Made by a program: the position numbers and the translations under genes. From the NCBI RefSeq assembly GCF_000379805.1, contig NZ_KB903550.1, positions 1-64,000 on the forward strand: 64,000 nucleotides of DNA. Reading direction: 5' to 3'. Positions 37,434 through 46,568 of the stretch are shown in pieces. How positions within the stretch are numbered: the first letter of the stretch is position 1; each line of letters starts with the position of its first letter. The notes under the pieces were generated by a model. The model made no database searches and had not been told where the DNA came from. It saw only the letters and a list, made by a program, of their open reading frames with translations. This DNA is from Lewinella cohaerens DSM 23179 (GTDB taxonomy: Bacteria; Bacteroidota; Bacteroidia; Chitinophagales; Saprospiraceae).

Positions 37434-39020
37434 ATGGTCAACTGGTTGAATAAATGGATTAGGGGACGATCAGAAAAATCGATCCGTAACGGGGTGATTT
37501 TAACCTTGTTGGCAATTCTAATTACTCGTGGGGTTTATGAAGATGTGAGAGTGTATATAGACGTTGTTACAATTGTGCTCTTTTCTGTTTTGCTCACCGC
37601 AATCCTTCGACCTGATATCAAAGAACTAATCACACAGATAAAGGGCGTTGGGTTTCCGGGATTACAAATACCAATAAGCGAATATTTGTCAGAAGTAGAA
37701 AGAGTAGAAGAAAAGTACTCACAAACAATAACAGAATATGCAAAAGAGGAAGATGTCGCGATAATAGACTCCTTTACCAATAAGATAATTATTGACAACA
37801 AGATTGAAGCAGAGTTAGGAAATATAGCCCGGTTTTATAAAGAAATATCAAGAACCCAAGAGCAAATACCAATTGGCGGTAAGAAGTTAATTGACTATTT
37901 GTTGAGAGTTGATGTCATAGGAAAAGACATCTATCAGCTCTCTCTGTATTATCTCAATATCCAAGAAAAAGAAATTAGTGAAAATAAGCACAGTATTCTG
38001 CGAATTGGCATTCGAATTTGGAGAATGCTAGTAGCGATTTTTCGGAAATTCAAAGATCTTCGAATCTTATCAAGTGCTGCTAATAGTGAGTTCAAAGGCG
38101 ATATAAAGAGAATGCAGCTTGGTGGCATGAATTTTGGCAAGATAGATAAAAAAGCCGTTTCATTATTTTCAACGATTAATATAGTAGACGACTTTGATAA
38201 TGGTTATCCGATTGTCCAGTTAGATAAAGACAATTTTGAAATCATAGAGTATCAAGGAGATGAATTAGTCAAAGCCGAATTATTAGAGGTAATACCTGTA
38301 GATTCTAATGTGAAGATGAGAATTGTATTAGCTCTTGATAGTAGCTTGTCAATGAATGAGAATAATAAGATTGCATTAGCAAAAGATGCTAGTAAGGCAT
38401 TAGTTTATTCCTTACTTTCACTAAATCTAATGATCGATGTCGAGTTTGCTATATACCCTTTTAATAGTGTCAATAGAGATGGTTTTATAGACTTTGGAGA
38501 ACAGCGGATTTGGTCAAGTGCCATTGAAGAAATAAATGAAGCAATTGATTCAATAACGCCCGGTGGTGATACACCTTTATTGGATGCACTCAAGTTGTCA
38601 TTGGATGTCATTGAGAATTTTGAAGGCTACAAGCAGATTATATGTCTTTCAGATGGAATCGATAACAATAGTGAGATAGGCTACGATGAAATATATACAA
38701 GAGCAGAGAGGAGCAACACACCAATATATTCAGTTGGTTATGGCCAAGACGAGTACCTCGAATTTCTAGTCAGTATCTCTAAAATCACAAAAGCTGGAGG
38801 TGAGAATACTGGTTCATTCATGAGGATATCGCCAGAGAATCTGAGGAATGTTTTTTCGTATTTATCTGGATCAATAAACCATGCATATCATCTAAGGTGG
38901 AAACCAACGAAATATAAGAAAGGGGATTTAAGATACTTTGACATCAATGTTAACTACGAGACTCAATCCTCAGGAATCGTGTACTTAACATTCAGTAAAT
39001 TATCTTATACAATGATATAA
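37434..39020 (+). CDS. membrane-anchored von Willebrand factor A domain protein
   Basis: The 528-residue protein has two N-terminal membrane helices (about 19-35 and 40-57) and a helical middle part (about 60-240). A beta segment (IVQLDKDNFEIIEYQG) like those before VWFA-related domains comes next, then a VWA domain (about 295-480). The metal-ion-dependent adhesion site is complete: DSSLS (D302, S304, S306), GGDTP (T380) and LSDGID (D407). A ligand-binding or protein-complex role at the membrane is likely. It is as AT-rich as the preceding nSTAND gene but has its own inverted repeat, so the two could have arrived separately or as a pair. Confidence 0.75.
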   Translation: MVNWLNKWIRGRSEKSIRNGVILTLLAILITRGVYEDVRVYIDVVTIVLFSVLLTAILRPDIKELITQIKGVGFPGLQIPISEYLSEVERVEEKYSQTITEYAKEEDVAIIDSFTNKIIIDNKIEAELGNIARFYKEISRTQEQIPIGGKKLIDYLLRVDVIGKDIYQLSLYYLNIQEKEISENKHSILRIGIRIWRMLVAIFRKFKDLRILSSAANSEFKGDIKRMQLGGMNFGKIDKKAVSLFSTINIVDDFDNGYPIVQLDKDNFEIIEYQGDELVKAELLEVIPVDSNVKMRIVLALDSSLSMNENNKIALAKDASKALVYSLLSLNLMIDVEFAIYPFNSVNRDGFIDFGEQRIWSSAIEEINEAIDSITPGGDTPLLDALKLSLDVIENFEGYKQIICLSDGIDNNSEIGYDEIYTRAERSNTPIYSVGYGQDEYLEFLVSISKITKAGGENTGSFMRISPENLRNVFSYLSGSINHAYHLRWKPTKYKKGDLRYFDINVNYETQSSGIVYLTFSKLSYTMI

Positions 39021-39026
39021 AAACAA

Positions 39027-39091
39027 TACACCTAACTTTGCTACCAGCGACCATGCTCGTTCCTCGCACGGCGTGGTAGCCCGAGTTGTTT
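39027..39091 (+). other. attC-like recombination site at end of VWA unit
   Basis: TACACCTAAC (39027-39036) inverts the unit's start. ACCTAAC fits RYYYAAC (R''). Next come GCTACCA (39040-39046) and its exact inverse TGGTAGC (39074-39080), like L''/L' arms, then CCGA and GTTGTTT (39085-39091) with the GTT of an R' core. Total about 62 bp, the size of small attC sites. The R' consensus is only partly met, and no integrase is in the window. Confidence 0.5.
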
Positions 39092-39102
39092 TTGTGCCGC
39101 TC

Positions 39103-39975
39103 CTACTCCTCCTTAGTCAACTCTATAAAGCCCTCGATCTTATCATTGTCGATGGTTACAGCAAGGTCGTAATGCTTGATCAACCAACGGCCATTTTCAA
39201 AGTGGGCGACGCCTGAGCCGCGACATGGCCCCATCCAGGTTTCGAGCATTTCTTCCCACCAGACATACTTGTTGTTGTCGCTGAAATACAGCTGCCGATC
39301 ATACGGTTTAAACGCCCAGGCCGACTCGCGGTCGAAGGCAAATTGTGCCCATACGTGGAAGGTATCTCGCGGCCAACGTTCGGTGGCATCTGTGCCCAGG
39401 TAGATGCCGTCTTCGGACATGCTGCCAAAAAAAGTGTCCTCATCGGCTTCGGCAGCAGCTACATGCCAGGCATCTACGAATGCGTGTACACTATCAGCCA
39501 AGCTACGTTCTTCCACGGTGCAGTTTTCCTTGCGGCGGGTATCAGTCACCTGGTGGACCTTCCACCCTTCCGCCGTTTTGACCATCTGAAAAGCGTTGGT
39601 GCCACAATGAGACAATTCTCCATTGAGGAAAAAGCTATACTCCGTCCAGGCGGTAGCCAGTGGTAGATCTACCTCGATCACCTGAGAATATAGGCGTTCA
39701 TCGAGTGCACCAGCAGGGAATGACGCTATAGATTGCAACCACCGCTGGCTGCTGCCTTGTTGCATATAAGGTTTCCCTTCTTTGTCATAACCAACACTCT
39801 GCATCCGGATATCCGGGTGAAGCAAGGCTGCAACGGTCGTACTATCAGCCGTGCGCATACCATCAAACAAAGCTTTAATGACTAGTGCTACTTCTTCTTC
39901 GTCAGACATTGTTGTTTGTGAACGGAGGGCAGAAGTTGTAAGAGTAAAAATTAAGAGCAGTAATAGAAATCTCAT
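39103..39975 (-). CDS. secreted protein with two NTF2-like (SnoaL) domains
   Basis: The 290-residue product (start ATG 39975, MRFLLLLLIFTLTTSALRSQ signal peptide) holds two NTF2-like cone folds. The first is about residues 25-150 (VIKALFDGMRTADSTTVAALLHPD, then VHQVTDTRR). The second is about 155-285 (FVDAWHVAAAEADEDTFFGSMSEDGIYLGTDA, then SGVAHFENGRWLIKHYDLAVTI). The second matches the SnoaL_3 nuclear transport factor 2-like type. It is probably periplasmic. Enzymatic activity is unknown; such domains bind small ligands or act as isomerases. Divergent from the DUF3089 gene. Confidence 0.8.
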   Translation of the reverse strand: MRFLLLLLIFTLTTSALRSQTTMSDEEEVALVIKALFDGMRTADSTTVAALLHPDIRMQSVGYDKEGKPYMQQGSSQRWLQSIASFPAGALDERLYSQVIEVDLPLATAWTEYSFFLNGELSHCGTNAFQMVKTAEGWKVHQVTDTRRKENCTVEERSLADSVHAFVDAWHVAAAEADEDTFFGSMSEDGIYLGTDATERWPRDTFHVWAQFAFDRESAWAFKPYDRQLYFSDNNKYVWWEEMLETWMGPCRGSGVAHFENGRWLIKHYDLAVTIDNDKIEGFIELTKEE

Positions 39976-40037
39976 AGTGAGCGTTATTTTATTGGTCTCT
40001 AAATTAAGCTTACTCTTTAACATTCTGAGGATTAATC

Positions 40038-40067
40038 TTTGTGAATCAGCGAGGGCGTGTATTTTTG
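40038..40067 (+). promoter_or_regulatory. promoter of the DUF3089 gene
   Basis: TTTG at 40038-40041 and TATTTTTG at 40060-40067 with 18 nt between them match the Bacteroidota -33/-7 consensus well. Predicted transcription start is near 40073, about 100 nt before the ATG. Confidence 0.6.
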
Positions 40068-40176
40068 CAATCACTACGCCTCTTTTTGCAGTACCCTTCG
40101 GCAATCTATTGGTTACAGCGACACGAAGAATGTTGCGTATTTCACGATACTCCAATGTTCAGCAATAAAAAATCAG

Positions 40177-41193
40177 ATGAAACTCCTTTACCTGCTTTCA
40201 AGCATCGTTTTATTCTCCATCTATCTGACCAGTTGCCAGGTTCATCCACGTGAACCCTTTTCATCAGCTCAGGTGCCTACTACGCCTGATTATAGCCAGG
40301 ATCGGTACTGGGCCGCATTGCCTTGGCGGCAAGATGCTGCCGATAAAACACCCGACGGGCTCAGCGACCAGCAAGCGAGTGCCAAGGTTGATGTGTTTTT
40401 TCTCCATCCTACCACTTACACCGGTAAGCGTGGCGATAAGCTGTGGAATGGCCCGGTAAAAGACCCTGAGCTCAACGAGCGGACCAACGATAGCCCCATC
40501 CAATACCAGGCTAGTATCTTTAATGGTTCTGGTCGGGTTTTTGCGCCCTATTACCGCCAGGCGCATTTACATGCTTACTTTACAGAGGATACCCTAAGCG
40601 CCCGGCGTGCTTTTGACCTGGCGTACGATGATGTACGCAAAGCATTTCGCTACTATCTGGCCAACCACAACCAGAATCGTCCCATCATCATTGCTTCACA
40701 TAGCCAAGGTACTACCCATGCGATTCGTCTATTGAAAGAGTTTTTTGATGATAAACCACTTAGTAACCGGCTGGTGGCTGCTTACATTGTAGGAATTCCT
40801 GTATTGAGCACAGCTTTTACAACTTTGCAACCTTGCCAAGACAGTACCGATTTGAATTGCTATACTGCCTGGCGCACCTACAAACGGGGCTATGAACCTA
40901 AGCAGAACCACCCCGCTGTGGTCGTTACCAATCCTTTAATCTGGACATTGGAAGACACCTACGCACCAGCCAGCCTTAACGATGGCGCGGTGATTCGGCC
41001 GTTTGAAAAACTACGCCCAGAAGCAGCTGATGCTCAGGTGTACGGCCCTGTGTTGTGGGCTTCGAAGCCCAAATTTCCTGGCAGTTGGCTGATGATGACA
41101 AAAAATTATCACATTGGTGATATGAATATTTACTACCAAAATATCAGGGAAAACGTAGCTTTAAGGGTTGCTGAATATTTAGCCTTAAACTAG
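40177..41193 (+). CDS. DUF3089 alpha/beta-hydrolase-like lipoprotein
   Basis: The 338-residue product (ATG 40177) has a lipoprotein signal (lipobox YLTSC). It follows the DUF3089 pattern: DVFFLHPTTY, then FAPYYRQAHLHAY, a serine-hydrolase-like nucleophile elbow ASHSQGTTHA and the late NYHIGDMNIYY motif carrying a candidate catalytic His. It is probably an envelope esterase or hydrolase of unknown substrate. The next gene, a sensor kinase, starts 46 nt downstream and may be co-transcribed. Confidence 0.8.
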   Translation: MKLLYLLSSIVLFSIYLTSCQVHPREPFSSAQVPTTPDYSQDRYWAALPWRQDAADKTPDGLSDQQASAKVDVFFLHPTTYTGKRGDKLWNGPVKDPELNERTNDSPIQYQASIFNGSGRVFAPYYRQAHLHAYFTEDTLSARRAFDLAYDDVRKAFRYYLANHNQNRPIIIASHSQGTTHAIRLLKEFFDDKPLSNRLVAAYIVGIPVLSTAFTTLQPCQDSTDLNCYTAWRTYKRGYEPKQNHPAVVVTNPLIWTLEDTYAPASLNDGAVIRPFEKLRPEAADAQVYGPVLWASKPKFPGSWLMMTKNYHIGDMNIYYQNIRENVALRVAEYLALN

Positions 41194-41239
41194 CACTTCA
41201 TACCGTTCTTCCAATTCCTACTCTAACTTATATTTTTCT

Positions 41240-42415
41240 ATGGATATCTATCAGCGAAAATCACGGCAAAAATGGTACCTCGCGATCTTAGGCTTGGTGA
41301 TTATCCTTTTTTCTATTTGGTACACCAGCTACATGGCCGAGCGATTAGCCGTTGTAGAGCAAAACAACACTCGTTTTTACGCCATTGCCCAAGAAGACTT
41401 GAGCACTTGGGATAATGAAGCGCAGGATTACTGTGACTATACATTACATTCGGAGATTCTACTTTCTAATACGATGATCCCTGTTATCATTGTGAACGAA
41501 AGCGGTGGCGTAGATTGGGGAGCAAACTGGGGCAGTGAAGAACGCGATACCAATAAAGTTTATTTGCAGAAAAAAATGCAGGAGCTTATTGAGGACGGAG
41601 CAGAACCGATCGAAGGCTACGGAACCCTTCTTTATTTTGGCGAAAGCAAAATACTAACACAGCTACGCTATTTTCCAGTCGTCCAATTTTTACTGATTGG
41701 CGGCTTTATTGTCTTCGGTTACATAGGCCTCAACTCTGCCCGTCGTTCAGAGCAAAACCGCGTTTGGGTAGGCATGGCCAAAGAAACAGCCCACCAGTTG
41801 GGTACACCTATCTCAGCCATCGTTGCGTGGATTGAACACCTCAAAATTCTTCGCCCCGAAGACGAGGAAACCATGGAGGTTGTAGAGGAGCTACGCAACG
41901 ACGTACAGCGCTTGGAATTGATCGCTGATCGCTTTTCAAAGATCGGTTCGGTTCCTAAGTTGGACCAGGTAAATATTTATGAGGAATTAGGAAAATGCAA
42001 AGACTATATGCAACGGCGGGCTTCTCGTAAGGTCAAGTTTGATTTCCCTGACCCGATGTTGAACCAACAAAATGTCGCTATTAATCCGCCTCTATTTGAG
42101 TGGGTGATCGAAAACCTCTTACGTAATGCACTCGATGCGATGGGCAGTAAAGGAGAGATCAGTGCTGAGGTTTATGAAGACAGCCAATTTGTTTTTGTAG
42201 ACATCACCGATTCCGGTAAGGGCATTCCTGCAAGCAACCACAAAAGGGTATTTCAGCCTGGGTTTACCACCAAGAAAAGAGGCTGGGGATTGGGCTTAAG
42301 CTTGACCAAACGGATCATCGAAGATTACCACGGAGGGAAAATTTTCGTCAAGCGCTCCGAAGAAGGTAAAGGAACTACTTTCACGATAAGTCTTCCAAAG
42401 CAGCCCGCTAAATAA
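41240..42415 (+). CDS. membrane sensor histidine kinase
   Basis: A 391-residue kinase with a membrane helix at about 13-33, a ~110-residue periplasmic domain (34-145), a second helix at about 146-166 and a cytoplasmic HisKA-like helix. The H-box is ETAHQLGTPISAI (phosphoacceptor His185). The HATPase domain has an N-box (NLLRNALDAM), DITDSGKGIP and GWGLGLSLTKRII. There is no HAMP or PAS domain. It is the sensory half of a two-component system; no response regulator is adjacent, so the partner lies elsewhere. Confidence 0.88.
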   Translation: MDIYQRKSRQKWYLAILGLVIILFSIWYTSYMAERLAVVEQNNTRFYAIAQEDLSTWDNEAQDYCDYTLHSEILLSNTMIPVIIVNESGGVDWGANWGSEERDTNKVYLQKKMQELIEDGAEPIEGYGTLLYFGESKILTQLRYFPVVQFLLIGGFIVFGYIGLNSARRSEQNRVWVGMAKETAHQLGTPISAIVAWIEHLKILRPEDEETMEVVEELRNDVQRLELIADRFSKIGSVPKLDQVNIYEELGKCKDYMQRRASRKVKFDFPDPMLNQQNVAINPPLFEWVIENLLRNALDAMGSKGEISAEVYEDSQFVFVDITDSGKGIPASNHKRVFQPGFTTKKRGWGLGLSLTKRIIEDYHGGKIFVKRSEEGKGTTFTISLPKQPAK

Positions 42416-42586
42416 GCGCTTGTCGCGCAGTAGCTGCTCACTAAAAGAAGCGATAAGTGATGTGTTAACTCATCAACCCTTTTGATTACAAAAAAGTGGT
42501 TTTAGGTCATCACATCTAAATAGGGCGGGATATTTATTTTTTACGCCTACTAAGCCCCATCTTTGTGGAGAGATTCAAAAGCCTCC
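42416..42586. other. leader region of the TonB-dependent transporter
   Basis: A CATCTTTG (42557-42564), one mismatch from TAnnTTTG, lies about 25 nt before the ATG at 42587. The TTG inside it is therefore unlikely to be a start codon. Confidence 0.35.
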
Positions 42587-44902
42587 ATGATGGTAACATG
42601 TAAATATTTTCGATTTTTCAAGACGACGCATAGTATTCAACTAGGCCTCCTGTCATTGCTTTTTCTTTGTTTGGGCTACAGCCTAAATGCTCAGGCAACT
42701 TTGCGAGGGAGTGTGCGTGATGCCGATAACGGGCAGTATCTTACCGGAGCCACCGTTTATCTCAAAAACATCAAAAAAGGTACCGACACGGATACATTGG
42801 GCAACTTCCGTTTCACGGATTTAGCTCCCGGGAGGTATACGATTGAGGTTTCCTTCTTGGGGTACCAACAACTGGAGATGGCAGAGGTTCTGGTGTCAAC
42901 CGGTAAAGAACAAGTACTGGACATTGAGTTGCAGGAAGCCCCTACCAGCCTGACGTCGATCACCGTCAAAGCTAGTCGATCCCCTCAAAGCGGAGCTAGC
43001 CCTAACCTGTTGCGCCTCACACAGGAAGAAACACTGCGTTTTCCAGTTACCTTCAATGACCCGGCCCGCTTGGCTACTGCCTACCCTGGGATCAGTGGTG
43101 CCAATGATCAGGCCAACCACCTAGTTATCCGTGGGCAGTCGCCACTGGGAATGCACTGGCGCCTCGAAGGGCTCGAAATTGTAAACCCCAACCATACCGC
43201 CAACGCTGGTACCTTTTCCGACCGCAGTACGTTAAGTGGCGGTGGCGTCAATGCGCTAAGTGCGCAACTTTTGGAAGAGGCCAATTTTTACTTGGGGGCT
43301 TATCCTGCCGGCTACGGAAACGCCACTGCCGGGCTGATGGATTTACGCTTGCGTAACGGAAACAACGAACAAAGAGAACATACCATTCAGGCCGGACTCA
43401 TCGGTTTTGACATTGCAACCGAAGGGCCGATCAAGGAGGGAGCTAGTTCTTATCTCGTCAACTATCGCTATTCCTTCACAGGCCTGCTCAGTGACCTGGG
43501 CGTTCCCCTCGGTGACGAAGATATTCGGTTTCAAGATTTGAGCTTTAAGCTGAATTTTCCTGGAGAGAAAGGCAATGCTTTTCAACTTTTTGGGATAATG
43601 GGTAGGAGTAGCAATGACTTTATCCAGTCAGAAGACACCACGGCTTGGGAGAGTGAAAAAGACCTTTATAGTACCATTGATTTCGATTCAAAAATGGCGA
43701 CTATTGGTTTCAATTGGCAGCACCCCCAGCAAGATAAGGGGCTTTGGCTGCTATCGGGTGCCTGGTCAGGCATTCGTAATAGTCGCTTGGCGGTGGCCAG
43801 TGACTTACCAAATCGGGAATACGATAATCTGGAGCAAGAAAAAACATCACTACGCTTGAGCTATCGCCGAAAGCTGTTGCCTTTTGGTAGTGTCACTTTT
43901 GGGATAGAAGGCTTATACCTTGATCAAAAAGTGAGCAGGGAGTTTGCTCTCGGCGGCGAAGGAATTCCGGGAAGGGTCAGTGATGGGATCGTGCTTAGCC
44001 CTTATCTGGATTGGCGCTACCAAATCAAAAAACTCAACTTGCAACTAGGATGGCGAGCGACAACCTACCTAAACTGGCTGGATGAAAAAACATATTCCGA
44101 GCCTCGCTTAGCGGTTAGCTATTTAGCCAATAAAACAACTAGCCTCGGAGGGGAGTACAATGTCACAACACAAGCTCCTTCCCCTTACGCGCCCCAATTA
44201 CAGGCCCGTAAGGCCCGGCAATACAGTTTATTCTGGAACCGTAAGCTGGGGGATAACCGTAAAATCAGTCTTCAGGTTTATCATCAAGAACTCACACAGG
44301 TAGCAGGAACTGGAGCACGCTCAGCAATCAATCAGTTGGAAATCATACTGCCGGAATCATCGGCAACTACCGAAGGTCGTACCCAGGGGGTGGAGCTTAG
44401 CTTGCAACAATTTGCTACTGGGGGCTGGTGGTACGTCCTCAGTGGGAGTTTGTTCGATGCACGCTACCTCAATGAGCAGGATGAATGGGTGAAGACCCGT
44501 TTTGCCCAAGATTTTGCCACAGCACTCACCTTTGGTAAAGAATGGAGTGGCGTAGACCGACTAGATCGCACCAATCGCTTTGGTTTCAATGTAGCTGTAC
44601 GCTGGAATGGTGGTTTACGCTCAACGCCGATACTACTCCAGGCTTCGCAAGCCGCTAGAACTACGGTCTTCGATTACGGTGCAGGGTTCACTAATCAGCT
44701 ACCTGCTTATTTTCGGACAGACTTGCGGATTTACTACCAAAAAAACCATGCAACCTGGAATTCTATGCTTTCGCTAGATATCCAAAATTGGAGTGGTCAA
44801 CAGAATACCGCCTACGACTATTATGATCGTTATTTGGGAGAAATCACCACGCGATACCAGTTGGAGTTTATTCCAATACTGAGTTACCGCATTAATTTCT
44901 AG
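42587..44902 (+). CDS. TonB-dependent outer-membrane transporter
   Basis: The roughly 771-residue protein has a long basic signal peptide (cleavage near LNA-QA). A carboxypeptidase-like regulatory domain (LRGSVRDADNGQYLTGATVYLKN, about 35-115) is followed by a plug domain (about 125-240, with LVIRGQSPLGMHWRLEGLEI) and a 22-strand barrel to a C-terminal aromatic residue (SYRINF). It imports a large substrate with TonB energy. No SusD partner is adjacent, so it is not a classical Sus pair. ATG 42587 or 42590 is the start. Confidence 0.88.
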   Translation: MMVTCKYFRFFKTTHSIQLGLLSLLFLCLGYSLNAQATLRGSVRDADNGQYLTGATVYLKNIKKGTDTDTLGNFRFTDLAPGRYTIEVSFLGYQQLEMAEVLVSTGKEQVLDIELQEAPTSLTSITVKASRSPQSGASPNLLRLTQEETLRFPVTFNDPARLATAYPGISGANDQANHLVIRGQSPLGMHWRLEGLEIVNPNHTANAGTFSDRSTLSGGGVNALSAQLLEEANFYLGAYPAGYGNATAGLMDLRLRNGNNEQREHTIQAGLIGFDIATEGPIKEGASSYLVNYRYSFTGLLSDLGVPLGDEDIRFQDLSFKLNFPGEKGNAFQLFGIMGRSSNDFIQSEDTTAWESEKDLYSTIDFDSKMATIGFNWQHPQQDKGLWLLSGAWSGIRNSRLAVASDLPNREYDNLEQEKTSLRLSYRRKLLPFGSVTFGIEGLYLDQKVSREFALGGEGIPGRVSDGIVLSPYLDWRYQIKKLNLQLGWRATTYLNWLDEKTYSEPRLAVSYLANKTTSLGGEYNVTTQAPSPYAPQLQARKARQYSLFWNRKLGDNRKISLQVYHQELTQVAGTGARSAINQLEIILPESSATTEGRTQGVELSLQQFATGGWWYVLSGSLFDARYLNEQDEWVKTRFAQDFATALTFGKEWSGVDRLDRTNRFGFNVAVRWNGGLRSTPILLQASQAARTTVFDYGAGFTNQLPAYFRTDLRIYYQKNHATWNSMLSLDIQNWSGQQNTAYDYYDRYLGEITTRYQLEFIPILSYRINF

Positions 44903-44918
44903 GTGTATATAGGGCTAT

Positions 44919-45680
44919 TTATCCTTTTTGCTCCTGTTCCCAAGCGTACCAGGCAGCACCTACAGCTCCGGCTTTGTTAAGGTAACCCGCAGGTTTTACC
45001 CGAAAATCTACGGTTAGTTCGTCTTTGTATTCGTCAAAGCTTTTGCTACCTCCTCCTCCAATAATAATGAGGTCTGGAGAGAACAGGCGTTGTAAATGCA
45101 GTAGGTACTTATTAAAAATCTTACCCCATTGCGCCCAGGTGAGTTCTTTTTCTTTACGTGCTACTTTGGAGACCGCTTTCTCAACGACTTCCTTCTTGTT
45201 TTTAAGAAACAAGTGACCTAGTTCCGTATTGGGGACCAACTGCCCGTCAATGAACAGTGCAGAACCGATGCCCGTACCCACGGTGAGCATCATCACTACT
45301 CCTTGTTCACCTTTGCCTGCACCAAAGCGCATTGATGCCACGCCAGCAGCGTCTGCATCGTTAAGCACATAAACGTGGCAACCTGAAGCCTCCCTTAGTA
45401 ATTCGGAAATATTGGTTCCAATCCAGCTGGCATCAATATTTGCAGCACTTAGCGCTACACCATGGCTAACAATTGCAGGAAAACCAACCCCAATCGGGCC
45501 TTTCCATTTAAAGAACTTTACCAATTGCTTAAAAGTAGCCGCTACAGCTTCCGGAGTTGCAGGTTGGGGCGTATCCAAACGGTGGCGTTCGGTAATCATC
45601 TCACCAGTTTCAACATTGATGAGCCCGCCTTTGATCCCAGTGCCTCCTATGTCTACACCCAGAATAATATTATCTTTCAT
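44919..45680 (-). CDS. ROK family kinase, polyphosphate-glucokinase-like
   Basis: A 253-residue sugar kinase with the phosphate-1 motif GVDIGGTGIKGG (residues 8-19), a VLNDADAAGVA segment with the catalytic Asp and a TVGTGIGSALF phosphate-2 motif. LNKAGAVGAAWYA closes the C-terminus. Length and pattern fit polyphosphate glucokinases (PpgK), which phosphorylate glucose using polyphosphate or ATP. The short ROK zinc motif is absent, as in that group. It is convergent with the transporter gene and 9 nt upstream of the cyclophilin stop on the same strand. Confidence 0.82.
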   Translation of the reverse strand: MKDNIILGVDIGGTGIKGGLINVETGEMITERHRLDTPQPATPEAVAATFKQLVKFFKWKGPIGVGFPAIVSHGVALSAANIDASWIGTNISELLREASGCHVYVLNDADAAGVASMRFGAGKGEQGVVMMLTVGTGIGSALFIDGQLVPNTELGHLFLKNKKEVVEKAVSKVARKEKELTWAQWGKIFNKYLLHLQRLFSPDLIIIGGGGSKSFDEYKDELTVDFRVKPAGYLNKAGAVGAAWYAWEQEQKG

Positions 45681-45689
45681 ACGATACTG

Positions 45690-46568
45690 TTAGCGAATGA
45701 GTTTAATGACCATCCATACATCTTCATTCGGGCGATTTTGTCCATTCGTGTTTACTGCCGCGATCCGATCAATGACATCTAATCCTTCAATGACCTGACC
45801 AAAGACGGTGTATTCCTGATCAAGGAAAGGCGTTCCTCCCATTTTTAGATATTCCTCCCGTACGTAAGATGGGTAACGAAATCTCGCAGCTCCCTCTTTA
45901 TTGTTAAGATCTTGCTCACTCACCGGCTTACCTTGGACGATGTAAAACTGAGAACCAGAACTGCGCTTTTGTGGATTGTTGGTACGAGCAGCAGACAAGG
46001 CCCCTTTTACGTGTGCCAAGGAGTCAACAAACTCTGCTTTTATGGTATAACCAGGGCCACCAGATCCCAACATCTTCCCAGGAGGAGCATTCTTACTATC
46101 AGGGTCACCACCCTGGATCATAAAGCCCTGGATGACGCGATGAAAAAGTAGGCTATCGTAATACCCTTGCTCTATCATCTTGACAAAATTGTCTTGATGC
46201 AGCGGCGTTCGGTCATAGATTTCTGCCAACATATCCCCCATTGGGGTCTGGATAAGTACGAGGCAACGCTCTGGTGCCAGCACTGTTACTTTCTTTTCTT
46301 TCGTACCCGTTTTTCCTTTCTCGTCGGTGGCCGTAAGTTTTACGGTATAGGTTCCAGAACCAAGAAAACGATGTTCAGGTGAAATTTCTGTAGATGTTTG
46401 GCCATCTCCAAAGTCCCAGAAATAGGTTTGGGCTTTCTCCGTTTCGTTGTTGAAGGTCAATGTTTTTGCCGCGGCAATATCTTCCGTTGGCACTGAAAAA
46501 TTAGCAATAGGACGGGCACAGCTACCAACCAATAACAGGGCAGCCAAATAGAGAATAACTTTATGCAT
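45690..46568 (-). CDS. lipoprotein cyclophilin with N-terminal PKD domain
   Basis: The 292-residue product has a lipobox (VGSC) followed by a PKD domain (about 25-105, with YFWDFGDGQTSTEISPEHRF and YTVKLTATD) and a cyclophilin-type peptidyl-prolyl isomerase domain (about 108-290, LFHRVIQGFMIQGGDP, SGSQFYIVQG, FGQVIEGLDVIDRI). It should catalyse proline isomerisation in the periplasm. The PKD fusion is unusual and suggests surface or glycan association. Its start overlaps the stop of the neighbouring cyclophilin by one base, so the two are co-translated. Confidence 0.87.
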   Translation of the reverse strand: MHKVILYLAALLLVGSCARPIANFSVPTEDIAAAKTLTFNNETEKAQTYFWDFGDGQTSTEISPEHRFLGSGTYTVKLTATDEKGKTGTKEKKVTVLAPERCLVLIQTPMGDMLAEIYDRTPLHQDNFVKMIEQGYYDSLLFHRVIQGFMIQGGDPDSKNAPPGKMLGSGGPGYTIKAEFVDSLAHVKGALSAARTNNPQKRSSGSQFYIVQGKPVSEQDLNNKEGAARFRYPSYVREEYLKMGGTPFLDQEYTVFGQVIEGLDVIDRIAAVNTNGQNRPNEDVWMVIKLIR

